Part shown: one piece after another, positions 52,154 through 60,129 of the stretch
Layout: each line of letters begins with the position of its first letter
Numbering within the stretch: the stretch's first letter is position 1
NCBI RefSeq assembly: GCF_014831675.1
Contig: NZ_VJXY01000014.1
Coordinates: forward strand, 62,001 to 126,000
Length of the DNA stretch: 64,000 bases
Source of the DNA: Komarekiella delphini-convector SJRDD-AB1
GTDB taxonomy: Bacteria; Cyanobacteriota; Cyanobacteriia; Cyanobacteriales; Nostocaceae
Direction of reading: 5' to 3'
The notes under the pieces: generated by a model
The model's database searches: none
Told to the model about the DNA's origin: nothing
Seen by the model: the letters and a program-made list of their open reading frames with translations, nothing else
Translations under genes and position numbers: made by a program

Positions 52154-52199
52154 GCTTGGTACAATATTATTACTGGCTGGATAGGTAGGAACTTGTAAT

Positions 52200-52304
52200 A
52201 TGGAAAGCGTTGCGTACATTTTGATTTTGACCTTGGCAATAGGAGTTCTCTTTTTTGCGATCGCATTTCGCGAACCCCCCCGCTTTGAAAAGAAAGATAA
52301 ATAA
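52200..52304 (+). CDS. psbT: PsbT, photosystem II small subunit (34 aa)
   Basis: A one-helix protein of the photosystem II core dimer interface, important for dimer stability and repair. The translation [20 protein letters not shown], then [14 protein letters not shown], matches PsbT at its usual length of about 31-35 aa: a membrane helix at residues 3-23 and a conserved FREPPR stroma-side tail. It was too short for a standard ORF list but is unambiguous. It is co-directional with psbB and ends before a strong terminator at 52337-52376. Confidence 0.97.
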   Translation: MESVAYILILTLAIGVLFFAIAFREPPRFEKKDK

Positions 52305-52336
52305 GTCTCTATTGCCGAATTTTTAAGCGAATCTAT

Positions 52337-52385
52337 AAGTATCCGCTGCTACAACATTTAGTAGCAGCGGATACTTTTGTTTTTG
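52337..52385 (+). terminator. Strong rho-independent terminator of psbB-psbT
   Basis: AAGTATCCGCTGCTAC (52337-52352) and GTAGCAGCGGATACTT (52361-52376) are perfect 16-bp arms with an 8-base loop, followed by TTGTTTTTGTT. It lies 33 bp after the psbT stop. Confidence 0.92.
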
Positions 52386-52600
52386 TTATTTTGTTTAGTT
52401 CCAACTACTAACCACTAACCAATGAGCAATCATTTGATATGTGATATAATTTTCTATCTGGGAGTTATTATGTGTTAATACTAGCCTTTGTGCGCTAGGA
52501 TGGAAAAAGATGTGAGTGTAGACTACCATAAAGACGCTTGCACAGTACATAGCGCTTGTTACATAACCTTTACGGAGACTAGAACCGGGAACAAATCAGC

Positions 52601-53773
52601 ATGGTCAATCAGAATTTAACCGCTACAGAAATTGGATTTACTCACGAAGATTTCGCTGCTCTACTTGACAAATACGACTATCATTTTAGCCCTGGTGATA
52701 TAGTGCCAGGAACAGTTTTCAGTATAGAGCCGCGCGGCGCTCTGATTGACATTGGTGCTAAAACAGCAGCATATATACCCATACAGGAAATGTCTATTAA
52801 CCGGGTAGACAGCCCGGAAGAAGTCTTACAGTCGAACGAAACACGAGAATTTTTCATTCTCACCGATGAAAACGAAGATGGTCAATTAACCCTTTCCATT
52901 CGCCGTATAGAATACATGCGGGCTTGGGAACGCGTGCGGCAGTTGCAAGCAGAAGATGCGACTGTCCGTTCTGGTGTGTTTGCTACCAATCGCGGGGGAG
53001 CATTGGTCAGAATTGAGGGTTTACGTGGCTTTATCCCCGGTTCTCACATCAGCACTCGCAAACCTAAAGAAGAATTGGTAGGTGAAGAACTACCATTAAA
53101 ATTCTTAGAAGTAGATGAAGAACGTAACCGCCTAGTTCTATCTCATCGTCGGGCGCTAGTTGAGCGGAAGATGAACCGCTTGGAAGTCGGCGAAGTAGTA
53201 ATTGGTACGGTTCGTGGCATCAAACCATACGGTGCGTTTATCGATATTGGCGGTGTCAGTGGTCTACTGCACATCTCTGAGATTTCTCACGAACATATTG
53301 ATACACCTCACAGCGTATTCAATGTTAATGATGAAGTGAAAGTGATGATCATTGACTTGGATGCAGAAAGAGGGCGAATTTCTCTTTCTACCAAGCAGTT
53401 AGAACCAGAACCCGGTGACATGATTAAAAACCGCGATTTGGTTTATGATAAAGCCGAAGAAATGGCTGCTAAGTATCGAGAACAGCTACTAGCTAAACAG
53501 CAAGGTATTACAGCTACAACTGCTGCGGCTGCGGAAGCTGATGCTATAGCTGAAGAAGATATTCCATCTGCAATGGAAGAAATTGAAGAAGATATTCCAG
53601 CTGCAACCGAAACTGAAGAAAATATTTCAACTGAAGAAAATATTTCAGCAGTAGCTAGTGAAGAAATTCCAGCCGCAACCGAAACTGAAGAAAATATTTC
53701 AGCAGTAGCTAGTGAAGAAGTTCCAGCCGCAACCGAAACTGAAGAAGAAATTCCGGTAGCTATTGAAGAGTAA
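52601..53773 (+). CDS. rps1: Ribosomal S1-like protein with three S1 domains, 390 aa
   Basis: An S1-type ribosomal protein that recruits mRNA to the 30S subunit. Three S1 RNA-binding domains are visible: about 33-100 (GDIVPGTVFSIEPRGALIDI), 115-180 (RSGVFATNRGGALVRIEG and RGFIPGSHIS) and 197-266 (GEVVIGTVRGIKPYGAFIDI, HISEISH). Three-domain S1 is normal for cyanobacteria and chloroplasts (six in E. coli). After about residue 310 follows a highly acidic tail with imperfect tandem PAATETEENIS/AVASEE units (53560-53770). It lies downstream of psbT with its own upstream gap of about 300 bp, and a good terminator follows. Confidence 0.95.
   Translation: MVNQNLTATEIGFTHEDFAALLDKYDYHFSPGDIVPGTVFSIEPRGALIDIGAKTAAYIPIQEMSINRVDSPEEVLQSNETREFFILTDENEDGQLTLSIRRIEYMRAWERVRQLQAEDATVRSGVFATNRGGALVRIEGLRGFIPGSHISTRKPKEELVGEELPLKFLEVDEERNRLVLSHRRALVERKMNRLEVGEVVIGTVRGIKPYGAFIDIGGVSGLLHISEISHEHIDTPHSVFNVNDEVKVMIIDLDAERGRISLSTKQLEPEPGDMIKNRDLVYDKAEEMAAKYREQLLAKQQGITATTAAAAEADAIAEEDIPSAMEEIEEDIPAATETEENISTEENISAVASEEIPAATETEENISAVASEEVPAATETEEEIPVAIEE
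53560..53770 (+). repeat. Imperfect coding repeat in the S1 C-terminal tail
   Basis: Units coding for EEIPAATETEENISAVASEE-like peptide occur about three times, in frame. The middle part also repeats ENISTEENIS. This makes a long acidic Glu/Thr-rich tail on the ribosomal S1 protein. Confidence 0.85.
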
Positions 53774-53821
53774 TACATTTATAGTTTTACTTGTCTGTAA
53801 TTAAAAGTATCAAAGCATAGT

Positions 53822-53850
53822 AAAAAGAGGGATTTACCCTCTTTTTTTAT
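53822..53850 (+). terminator. Terminator after the S1 gene
   Basis: AAAAAGAGGG (53822-53831) and CCCTCTTTTT (53837-53846) are perfect 10-bp arms with a 5-base loop and a following T run. It begins 49 bp after the S1 stop. Confidence 0.9.
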
Positions 53851-53912
53851 GATATAAAATTGCTAAAAGTTAAGAATAAAACCTTATAAATTAATCAGCG
53901 AGGTAGAATTTT

Positions 53913-54647
53913 TTGCTAACTATTAAATGTGGAAAGATCACGTTTCCAAATATCCAAGCAATTTTGTTTGACAAAAACGGTACTCTAGAAGATTCAGAAA
54001 CGTATTTGCGATCGCTTGCACAAAAAGCAGCACGGTTAATAGATGCTCAAATTCCTGGAATCGGCGAACCTTTATTAATGGCATTCGGTATTAATGGTAA
54101 TAATCTAGATCCAGCGGGTTTAATCTCGGTAGCAAGTCGTCGTGAAACAGAAGTTGCAGCTGCGGCATATATTGCTGAAACTGGTAGGGGATGGTTTGAG
54201 TCCTTAACAATAGCTCGTCAAGCTTTGGATGAAGCTGAAAAATACATTGGAAGAACTCCTTCACCTCTGTTTGTAGGTAGCTTGGAGGTGTTGAAATATC
54301 TACGAGAGAGAGGATTGAAACTTGGTATCCTCTCAGCAGCGACAACTCAGGAAGTGCGTAAGTTTGTTGCAGATCACCAGTTAAGCGATTACATCCAGCT
54401 GGAAATGGGAGTAGATGAGGGGCCGAGTAAACCAGATCCCATACTATTTTTACAAGCTTGTCAAGCTTTAGGAGTTGAGCCGGGCGCTACGCTGATGGTA
54501 GGAGACTCTGTTGGGGACATGCAAATGGCGCGTAATGCCAAAGCCGCAGGTTGTATTGGTATCACTTGGGTGGGTAAGTCAGAGAATGTCCAAGGTGCAG
54601 ATGTGGTAATTAATCAACTTGAAGAAATCCAAATTTTAGCAGCTTAA
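53913..54647 (+). CDS. HAD-family hydrolase (phosphoglycolate-phosphatase-like), 244 aa
   Basis: A haloacid-dehalogenase-type phosphatase. Motif I is ILFDKNGTLED (DxNGTL instead of the usual DxDGTL, so the second Asp is Asn), motif II is LGILSAATT (S/T), motif III K in GPSKPDPILFLQACQALGVEPG and motif IV VGDSVGDMQMAR. The second Asp acts as general acid/base, so D to N may lower or alter activity. The TTG start at 53913 has GAGG about 9 bases upstream and puts motif I at about residue 19. The substrate is unknown. Confidence 0.9.
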   Translation: MLTIKCGKITFPNIQAILFDKNGTLEDSETYLRSLAQKAARLIDAQIPGIGEPLLMAFGINGNNLDPAGLISVASRRETEVAAAAYIAETGRGWFESLTIARQALDEAEKYIGRTPSPLFVGSLEVLKYLRERGLKLGILSAATTQEVRKFVADHQLSDYIQLEMGVDEGPSKPDPILFLQACQALGVEPGATLMVGDSVGDMQMARNAKAAGCIGITWVGKSENVQGADVVINQLEEIQILAA

Positions 54648-54745
54648 TTTAGTTTTAGCGATCGCCTCGACCCCAAAATGGATATTATTTTCGCTATGTC
54701 GTTAAAACTGATGATGCAAATAGAAACATCGCCGTATCTTGTCTA

Positions 54746-55525
54746 TTGCCGAATACCCTCATTGAACATCAATGCACTGCGGTAAAATTAACTTACTCAT
54801 CTCTACCAGCTGCGATCGTGGTTAACACGTCTCCACAACATCCGACTCCAATCAATTCCCCTGTTTACATTCCGCCTCTTGAGAGTGGCGATCGTCTCAC
54901 ACGCTTTGAATTTGAGCGCCGCTACACCGCTATGCCTAATCTCAAGAAAGCCGAATTAATTGAAGGAGTCGTTTACGTGGCATCTCCCTTGCGCTTTGAA
55001 CCCCACGCCGAACCGCATGGTGATTTGATGATTTGGCTGGGAAATTATAAAGTAGCTACGCCCGGTGTTAGGCTAGGTGATAATCCAACTGTACGGCTAG
55101 ATTTAGATAATGAACCCCAACCAGATGCCATTTTGTTAATCGATGCAGCCTGTGGTGGTTCATCTAATTTAGGTACTGATGGTTATGTAGAAGGTGCGCC
55201 AGAACTAGTAGCAGAAGTTGCTGCCAGTAGTGCAACCAAAGATTTATATGATAAAAAACGTGCCTATCGTCGCAATGGCATCCAAGAGTATATTGTTTGG
55301 CAAGTTTTTGAAAGCACTGTGAGTTGGTTCAGCTTGCAGGATGGTGAATATGTAGCACTAGTACCAAATGCATCAGGCATCATTCAAAGTCAAGTTTTAC
55401 CAGGATTGTGGCTTGATGTCTCAGCATTAGTTGCGGGAAATATGCAACAGGTATTGGCAGTGTTGCAGAAAGGATTAAGTTCAGTTGAGCATGAAGCGTT
55501 TGTTCAACAGTTAAAAAGTAACTAG
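54746..55525 (+). CDS. Uma2-family (DUF820) nuclease-like protein, 259 aa
   Basis: This third Uma2 gene shows PNLKKAELIEGVVYVASPLRFEPHAEPHGDLMIWLGNYKV (a long conserved core start), DNEPQPDAILLID (P-D), and GAPELVAEVAASSATKDLYDKKRAYRRNGIQEYIVW (E-V-A...K-K-x-Y). The first about 45 residues are not part of the domain. The start is uncertain: TTG 54746 has no clear ribosome binding site. It is a single gene between the HAD gene and the xseB stop. Role unknown. Confidence 0.88.
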   Translation: MPNTLIEHQCTAVKLTYSSLPAAIVVNTSPQHPTPINSPVYIPPLESGDRLTRFEFERRYTAMPNLKKAELIEGVVYVASPLRFEPHAEPHGDLMIWLGNYKVATPGVRLGDNPTVRLDLDNEPQPDAILLIDAACGGSSNLGTDGYVEGAPELVAEVAASSATKDLYDKKRAYRRNGIQEYIVWQVFESTVSWFSLQDGEYVALVPNASGIIQSQVLPGLWLDVSALVAGNMQQVLAVLQKGLSSVEHEAFVQQLKSN

Positions 55526-55532
55526 AATATCT

Positions 55533-55766
55533 CTACTCATCGTTCAACGTTTCCATCAACAAATTTACCTGCTGCTGTCGTTGCTGTAAAAAAGTTTCAC
55601 ACTGACGTAAATACTCAACGGCGCTAGCAAATTGGTCAAACACCTCTGCTAGTTCCAACTCACCTGCTTCAATGCGAGCAATGATTGCTTCTATTTCCAC
55701 AACCTTAGCTTCATAACTCCAACCCTCCATTGAATCAGAACTTGAAGCACTCTTACGTTTAACCAT
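55533..55766 (-). CDS. xseB: XseB, exonuclease VII small subunit
   Basis: The 77-aa protein matches Xse[53 protein letters not shown] is the family's characteristic two-helix pattern with L at the ELEL turn. XseB molecules surround one XseA and are needed for its activity on single-stranded DNA. The gene follows xseA on the same strand, with a gap of about 50 bp that includes a dispersed GAGACGCTGCGCGA repeat at 55791-55804. Confidence 0.95.
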   Translation of the reverse strand: MVKRKSASSSDSMEGWSYEAKVVEIEAIIARIEAGELELAEVFDQFASAVEYLRQCETFLQQRQQQVNLLMETLNDE

Positions 55767-55790
55767 TCAACTCTTGGCATCCTTCTCTAC

Positions 55791-55804
55791 GAGACGCTGC
55801 GCGA
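55791..55804. repeat. Dispersed GAGACGCTGCGCGA repeat between xseA and xseB
   Basis: It is one of several copies in the window (see also 21579, 26941 and 50014). The next bases, TGACGGTGC, differ from the other copies. Confidence 0.6.
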
Positions 55805-55814
55805 TGACGGTGCA

Positions 55815-57047
55815 TTAATGATTAACTTCCGTAACTTTCACTTTAACCTCACCTTGTGCCAATTGAATCAACAAATCTTGCCCTACAGCCAATTCAGCAG
55901 CAGAACGAGCGATCGCCCCATCTTCCTGTCTCACCACCGCATAACCACGCTGTAACACTGCTTTCGGGTCAAGACTTGCCAACTTTTGCCGTAACATTTC
56001 TAAATGTTGCGTTGCTTGCTGCGATCGCCCCATTGTTACTTGCACTAATTGCTGACGCTTCCAAGCTAGCTGCTGCGTCTCTTGTTGCACTTGTCGATCT
56101 AAGCGCAAACGTCGCAAACGGTTTCGTAACACTTGCAGTTGATTAAGATCAGTTTCCTCAGAGAAAAGCATCGCCTGATGCAAAGCCGCAACTCTCTGCC
56201 GATGCTCAGCATACAACTCTGAGAGTGCCGGTACAACTTTTTGTGCCGCCGCAGTTGGTGTATGCACACACGCATCTGCAACTAAATCTACCAAAGACTC
56301 ATCTCTTTGATGACCAATACCAGTAATTACGGGAATCGCACAATTAGCAACAGATCGCACCACCCGCTCATCATTAAAGCAAGCCAATTCTTCAACCGCG
56401 CCACCTCCTCGCGATAAAATTAGCACCTCGGCGCGTCCATCTCGTTCCACCCGCTCAATTGCTTTAACTATAGATTCTGGTGCTTGATCACCTTGGACTG
56501 TGGCGGGAGAAAATAAAACGTGTAAACCCGGATACCTTTGCTTAAGTGTTTTTTGAATATCTCCCCAAGCCGCAGCAGTCGGTGAAGTGACGACGGCGAT
56601 CGTTTGGGGATGAGGGGGGAGCGATCGCTTTCTTTGAGCGTCAAACAACCCCTCAGCCAGCAAGCGATTTTTCAGTTGTTGATAACGCAATGCCTGCAAA
56701 CCAACACCAGCGGGTAAAGCCTGCCAAACTGATAACTGATACTCTCCTCTTTGCGGATATACTCGGATACTACCCAAGATAATTAACTGCTCACCAGGAA
56801 TCGGCATTTGCGCGAGTTTTGCTACTTGGCTATTCCATGCCACACATTTAATTCCTGCTGTTCCATCAGTATCTTGCAGCGTAAAAAATAACCCACTGCG
56901 ATGGTGGTTAGCACTGGAAACTTCGCCAGTAACCCAAACTTGCCGTAGCTGCTCATCTTGCTCTAACAGCAAGCGGATATAGTCAGTTAATCCGGCTACT
57001 GAAAGCGCTGTATCGAGAATGAGAGATTGGGGAACGTCGAAAGTCAT
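55815..57047 (-). CDS. xseA: XseA, exonuclease VII large subunit
   Basis: XseA degrades single-stranded DNA from both ends. An N-terminal OB-fold domain (about 15-110, VWVTGEVSSANHHRSGLFFTLQD) is followed by the catalytic domain: TIAVVTSPTAAAWGDIQKTLKQRYP, then AEVLILSRGGGAVEELACFNDERVVRS (the RGGG motif) and PVITGIGHQRDESLVDLVADACVHTPTAAAQ (G-H-x-x-D-x-T region). A long coiled coil (about 255-365) and the last strands follow. The ATG at 57047 is preferred to TTG one codon ahead. It ends before xseB on the same strand. Confidence 0.95.
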   Translation of the reverse strand: MTFDVPQSLILDTALSVAGLTDYIRLLLEQDEQLRQVWVTGEVSSANHHRSGLFFTLQDTDGTAGIKCVAWNSQVAKLAQMPIPGEQLIILGSIRVYPQRGEYQLSVWQALPAGVGLQALRYQQLKNRLLAEGLFDAQRKRSLPPHPQTIAVVTSPTAAAWGDIQKTLKQRYPGLHVLFSPATVQGDQAPESIVKAIERVERDGRAEVLILSRGGGAVEELACFNDERVVRSVANCAIPVITGIGHQRDESLVDLVADACVHTPTAAAQKVVPALSELYAEHRQRVAALHQAMLFSEETDLNQLQVLRNRLRRLRLDRQVQQETQQLAWKRQQLVQVTMGRSQQATQHLEMLRQKLASLDPKAVLQRGYAVVRQEDGAIARSAAELAVGQDLLIQLAQGEVKVKVTEVNH

Positions 57048-57050
57048 CAA

Positions 57051-57511
57051 AGATGCCTGAAAGCATTAGTGCTGGAGCGATTTTAGCATTTTTCATCAAA
57101 AACTAAACCCAAACGGCTGGGTTCCAGCAACGCCTACAAACAGAGGAGCTTTGCCACCGCTTTCAATGAAAATGGGACTGAGGATTGGGAAGATAAGTCT
57201 GTGGATTCATACCCCAACCCAATCTTAATTATATTTTCTTTCCTAGTCCCCAGTCCCCATCGCCCCTTATCCCCAGAGGGGGCCCCGAGTTCCCCAGTCC
57301 CCAGTCCCGGAGCGTCCATTACAGTAAGTTGGGGAATCCTGGGCGCGACCCGATGAACTTTGGACTAATGATTAATAACAGGGGAAATTGCGCCCGAATT
57401 GTTCGGTTCTACGACTGTTACGAGTACACAAATGAATATAACCTCGTAATTAGTAGTGAAATGCCTACCCTATATGCTGTTAGTTGCTGTTGAGTTAAGG
57501 GGTGAAAATCT
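57051..57511. other. Intergenic region, 461 bp, with STRR
   Basis: It contains STRR-like CCCCAGTCCCCATC units at about 57247-57310 and GATTGGGAAG-like units near 57180-57195. No gene is seen. The downstream kinase gene has AAGGGG at about 57498-57503 before its GTG. Confidence 0.5.
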
Positions 57512-58981
57512 GTGTACGAATGGATCTTGCCGAGTCTGAGTGAAGTTTTAGCCGAAAGTCAATCAAGTGTGGTTGAATGTTCACCTGCTAAAGCAGAGCG
57601 GCAATGGCGTGTCAGCTTAGCAGCGACAGAACATCTGCTATTAAATACTTTAGCAACTGTTTCACCTGACGCTACCCAAGGATTAGTTTTAACTGCACCA
57701 GCACCTCTGTTTAGTCAGCCAAAATTGACGCAAAGCTTGCAGACAGTAACTTTTACAGCAAAACCATTTAACCCATTGGCATTAATGCCATTTCAAATGC
57801 CAGTTGCGATTGCAACTGTAGATGAAATTACTCCTCAAGAATCAGTGCTCGGTTTATTACCTGCCGATCCACTGGCGTCTGAGCAATTTTGCCTGGTTTT
57901 CACAGAAAAATTTAGATTAGTGCTGGTTTTAGCAGAACACAAAAACGGCAAAAAAACGTTTTCATTTTCCTTTGAGCCAGAAGTAGTACAGCAGGCGTGG
58001 CGATCGCTAGGAGCACGGGTAATGCTGACTAATCCAGAATTTTTCGTCGATTTGGATGCATTAGTACAAAAGTATTCCCCAGTTGCACCAGATTACCGTA
58101 CTGTAATCCAGTTTAGCCAATTACTACTTCAACAATTACCAGAACCAGAAACCGACACCGGAAATCTCCCCCTCTCCTCCCCTCCCCCTCTCCCCCCCTC
58201 CTCTTCCCGTCCCGATGTCGAATTACTCCAAGCCTTTGCTCACGAAGTCCGTACACCCTTGACAACGATTCGCACCATGACTCGCTTACTGCTGAAGCGG
58301 CGGGACTTACCTGCAAACGTGCTCAGTCGCCTAGAGATAATTGATCATGAGTGTACTGAGCAAATTGACCGGATGGAGTTGCTGTTTAAAGCCGCAGAAC
58401 TAGAAACTTCTGCCTCAACAAAATCTTCAAGAACTCAACTCACACCGATGTCTTTGGATCAAGTTTTGCAGCAGAGCATTCCCCGTTGGCAACAAGCAGC
58501 GCATCGGCGAAACTTGACTTTGGATGTTGTTTTACCTCAGCAATTACCAACGGTGGTGAGCAATCCCACTATGCTAGATCAGGTACTCACTGGTTTAATG
58601 GAGAATTTTACCCGCAGCTTACCATCTGGTAGCCATATTCAAGTTCAGGTTATTCCAGCTGGGGATCAACTAAAGTTACAACTATCGCCTCTTCAATGCA
58701 AAGACACAAGTAAACCAGCTACACCTGCACCGCCGCCAATTCGTAAAGCTCTTGGTCAACTGCTGATGTTCCAGCCGGAAACAGGTACGATTAGTTTAAA
58801 TATTGCTGCCACTAAGCATCTGTTTCAGGCGATCGGTGGAAAACTGATTGTACGTCAGCGTCCACATTATGGCGAAGTGTTGACTATTTTCCTACCTTTA
58901 GAAGTTAGCAGTCAGCAGAAGTCAGGAGATGGGAGACAGGAGACGGGAGACAGAAGACGGGAGACAGGAGTTATGAATTAG
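57512..58981 (+). CDS. Sensor histidine kinase with degenerate ATPase domain, 489 aa
   Basis: The HisKA domain is intact, with H244 in QAFAHEVRTPLTTIRTM. The ATPase part shows an N-box-like LDQVLTGLMENFTRS but lacks a clear DxGxG G1 box, and G2 (GxGxGL) is replaced by a region such as QPETGTISLNIAATKHLF, then VRQRPHYGEVLTIFLPLE. So autokinase activity is doubtful. The first 200 residues carry a sensor-type region without membrane helices. Two low-complexity parts are repeat-encoded: the Pro/Ser linker at about 218-232 and the C-terminal tail (about 465-489). GTG start with AAGGGGTG upstream. No response regulator is adjacent. Confidence 0.85.
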   Translation: MYEWILPSLSEVLAESQSSVVECSPAKAERQWRVSLAATEHLLLNTLATVSPDATQGLVLTAPAPLFSQPKLTQSLQTVTFTAKPFNPLALMPFQMPVAIATVDEITPQESVLGLLPADPLASEQFCLVFTEKFRLVLVLAEHKNGKKTFSFSFEPEVVQQAWRSLGARVMLTNPEFFVDLDALVQKYSPVAPDYRTVIQFSQLLLQQLPEPETDTGNLPLSSPPPLPPSSSRPDVELLQAFAHEVRTPLTTIRTMTRLLLKRRDLPANVLSRLEIIDHECTEQIDRMELLFKAAELETSASTKSSRTQLTPMSLDQVLQQSIPRWQQAAHRRNLTLDVVLPQQLPTVVSNPTMLDQVLTGLMENFTRSLPSGSHIQVQVIPAGDQLKLQLSPLQCKDTSKPATPAPPPIRKALGQLLMFQPETGTISLNIAATKHLFQAIGGKLIVRQRPHYGEVLTIFLPLEVSSQQKSGDGRQETGDRRRETGVMN

Positions 58982-59035
58982 CGGGAGATGGAGTTAGCGG
59001 TTAGGAAATGGGAGACAGGAGACGGGAGATAGGAG
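58917..59035. repeat. STRR overlapping the end of the kinase gene
   Basis: Tandem GGGAGACAGGAGAC units run from within the kinase's last codons past its stop. The translated tail DGRQETGDRRRETG is repeat-derived. Confidence 0.85.
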
Positions 59036-59043
59036 TTAAGAAT

Positions 59044-59982
59044 TTAGAATTTATCAGTTGCTTCAATTAAAGCGCTGGTAATTCCTGGTTCACTCATCGA
59101 ATGTCCGGCATCAGGAACTACAATAAATTCTGCCTCCGGCCAAGCGCGATGTAACTCCCAAGCGGATATCATTGGACAAACTATATCGTAACGTCCTTGA
59201 ACAATTACAGCAGGAATATGGCGAATGCAGTCAATATTTGAAAGTAATTGATTTTCTGTTTCAAAAAATCCTTTATTAACAAAGTAATGGCACTCAATAC
59301 GAGCGAAAGCTGAAGCAAATTCACTCTCACCAAACTTTTGCATCAGATCTGGATCTAAGAAAAGTCTACTTGTACTCGCTTCCCAAATTGACCAAGCACG
59401 CGCTGCTGCCAATTGAATTTCTAAATCAGGACTGGTTAAGCGTTTATAGTATGCAGTAATCAAATCATCCCGTTCAGAAATGGGAATTGGTTTTAAATAT
59501 TCTTCCCAAGCTTCAGGAAAAATATAGCTAGCACCTTCTTGGTAGAACCATCGCAATTCTTTTTGTCTCAACATAAAGATGCCACGCAGAATTAATCCCG
59601 CGCATCGAGAGGCATGAGTTTGACTATAGGCTAATGATAAAGTGCTGCCCCAACTACCACCGAAGACTACCCACTTTTCTATACATAAATGTTCGCGCAG
59701 TTTTTCAATATCATTTACTAAATTCCAAGTGGTATTTTCTTGTAATTCAGCATGGGGTGTACTTTGACCACAACCGCGTTGGTCAAACATGACCAACCGC
59801 CATTTTTCTGGGTGAAAATATTGTCGATAAAAGGGTGGACATCCACCACCAGGGCCACCATGCAGTAAAACGATTGGCTGGCCTAACGGGTTGCCAGACT
59901 CTTCAAAATGGATAGTATGAAGGTCGGAAACCTGTAAACTACCTTCTAAATAAGGTTTGATCGCTGGATAAAGTTCTCGCAT
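59044..59982 (-). CDS. pip: Proline iminopeptidase (prolyl aminopeptidase)
   Basis: An alpha/beta hydrolase that removes N-terminal proline from peptides. The oxyanion-hole signature is VLLHGGPGGG, the nucleophile motif is GGSWGSTLSL, the acid is D in GRYDIVCP and the histidine is in DAGHSMSEPG. The ATG at 59982 (MRELYPAIKPYLEG) gives 313 aa, the family length. The longer frame to 60102 adds 40 residues (SLLFLFALTNLNAREQ) that are not family-typical and include unlikely signal-like sequence. It is followed on the same strand by nothing close. The amidase gene lies upstream on the same strand, with about 150 bp between. Confidence 0.95.
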   Translation of the reverse strand: MRELYPAIKPYLEGSLQVSDLHTIHFEESGNPLGQPIVLLHGGPGGGCPPFYRQYFHPEKWRLVMFDQRGCGQSTPHAELQENTTWNLVNDIEKLREHLCIEKWVVFGGSWGSTLSLAYSQTHASRCAGLILRGIFMLRQKELRWFYQEGASYIFPEAWEEYLKPIPISERDDLITAYYKRLTSPDLEIQLAAARAWSIWEASTSRLFLDPDLMQKFGESEFASAFARIECHYFVNKGFFETENQLLSNIDCIRHIPAVIVQGRYDIVCPMISAWELHRAWPEAEFIVVPDAGHSMSEPGITSALIEATDKF

Positions 59983-60129
59983 TCTGAAAATTTTACCAGT
60001 AATCAAGCAAGTGCGATCGCCACAGCTTCTTGGTGGCAATTGTGTGTTGCTTTGTTCTCTCGCATTGAGATTTGTCAAAGCAAATAGGAATAGTAGACTC
60101 ATAGCGAATTGACAGGCGACATAAACTGC

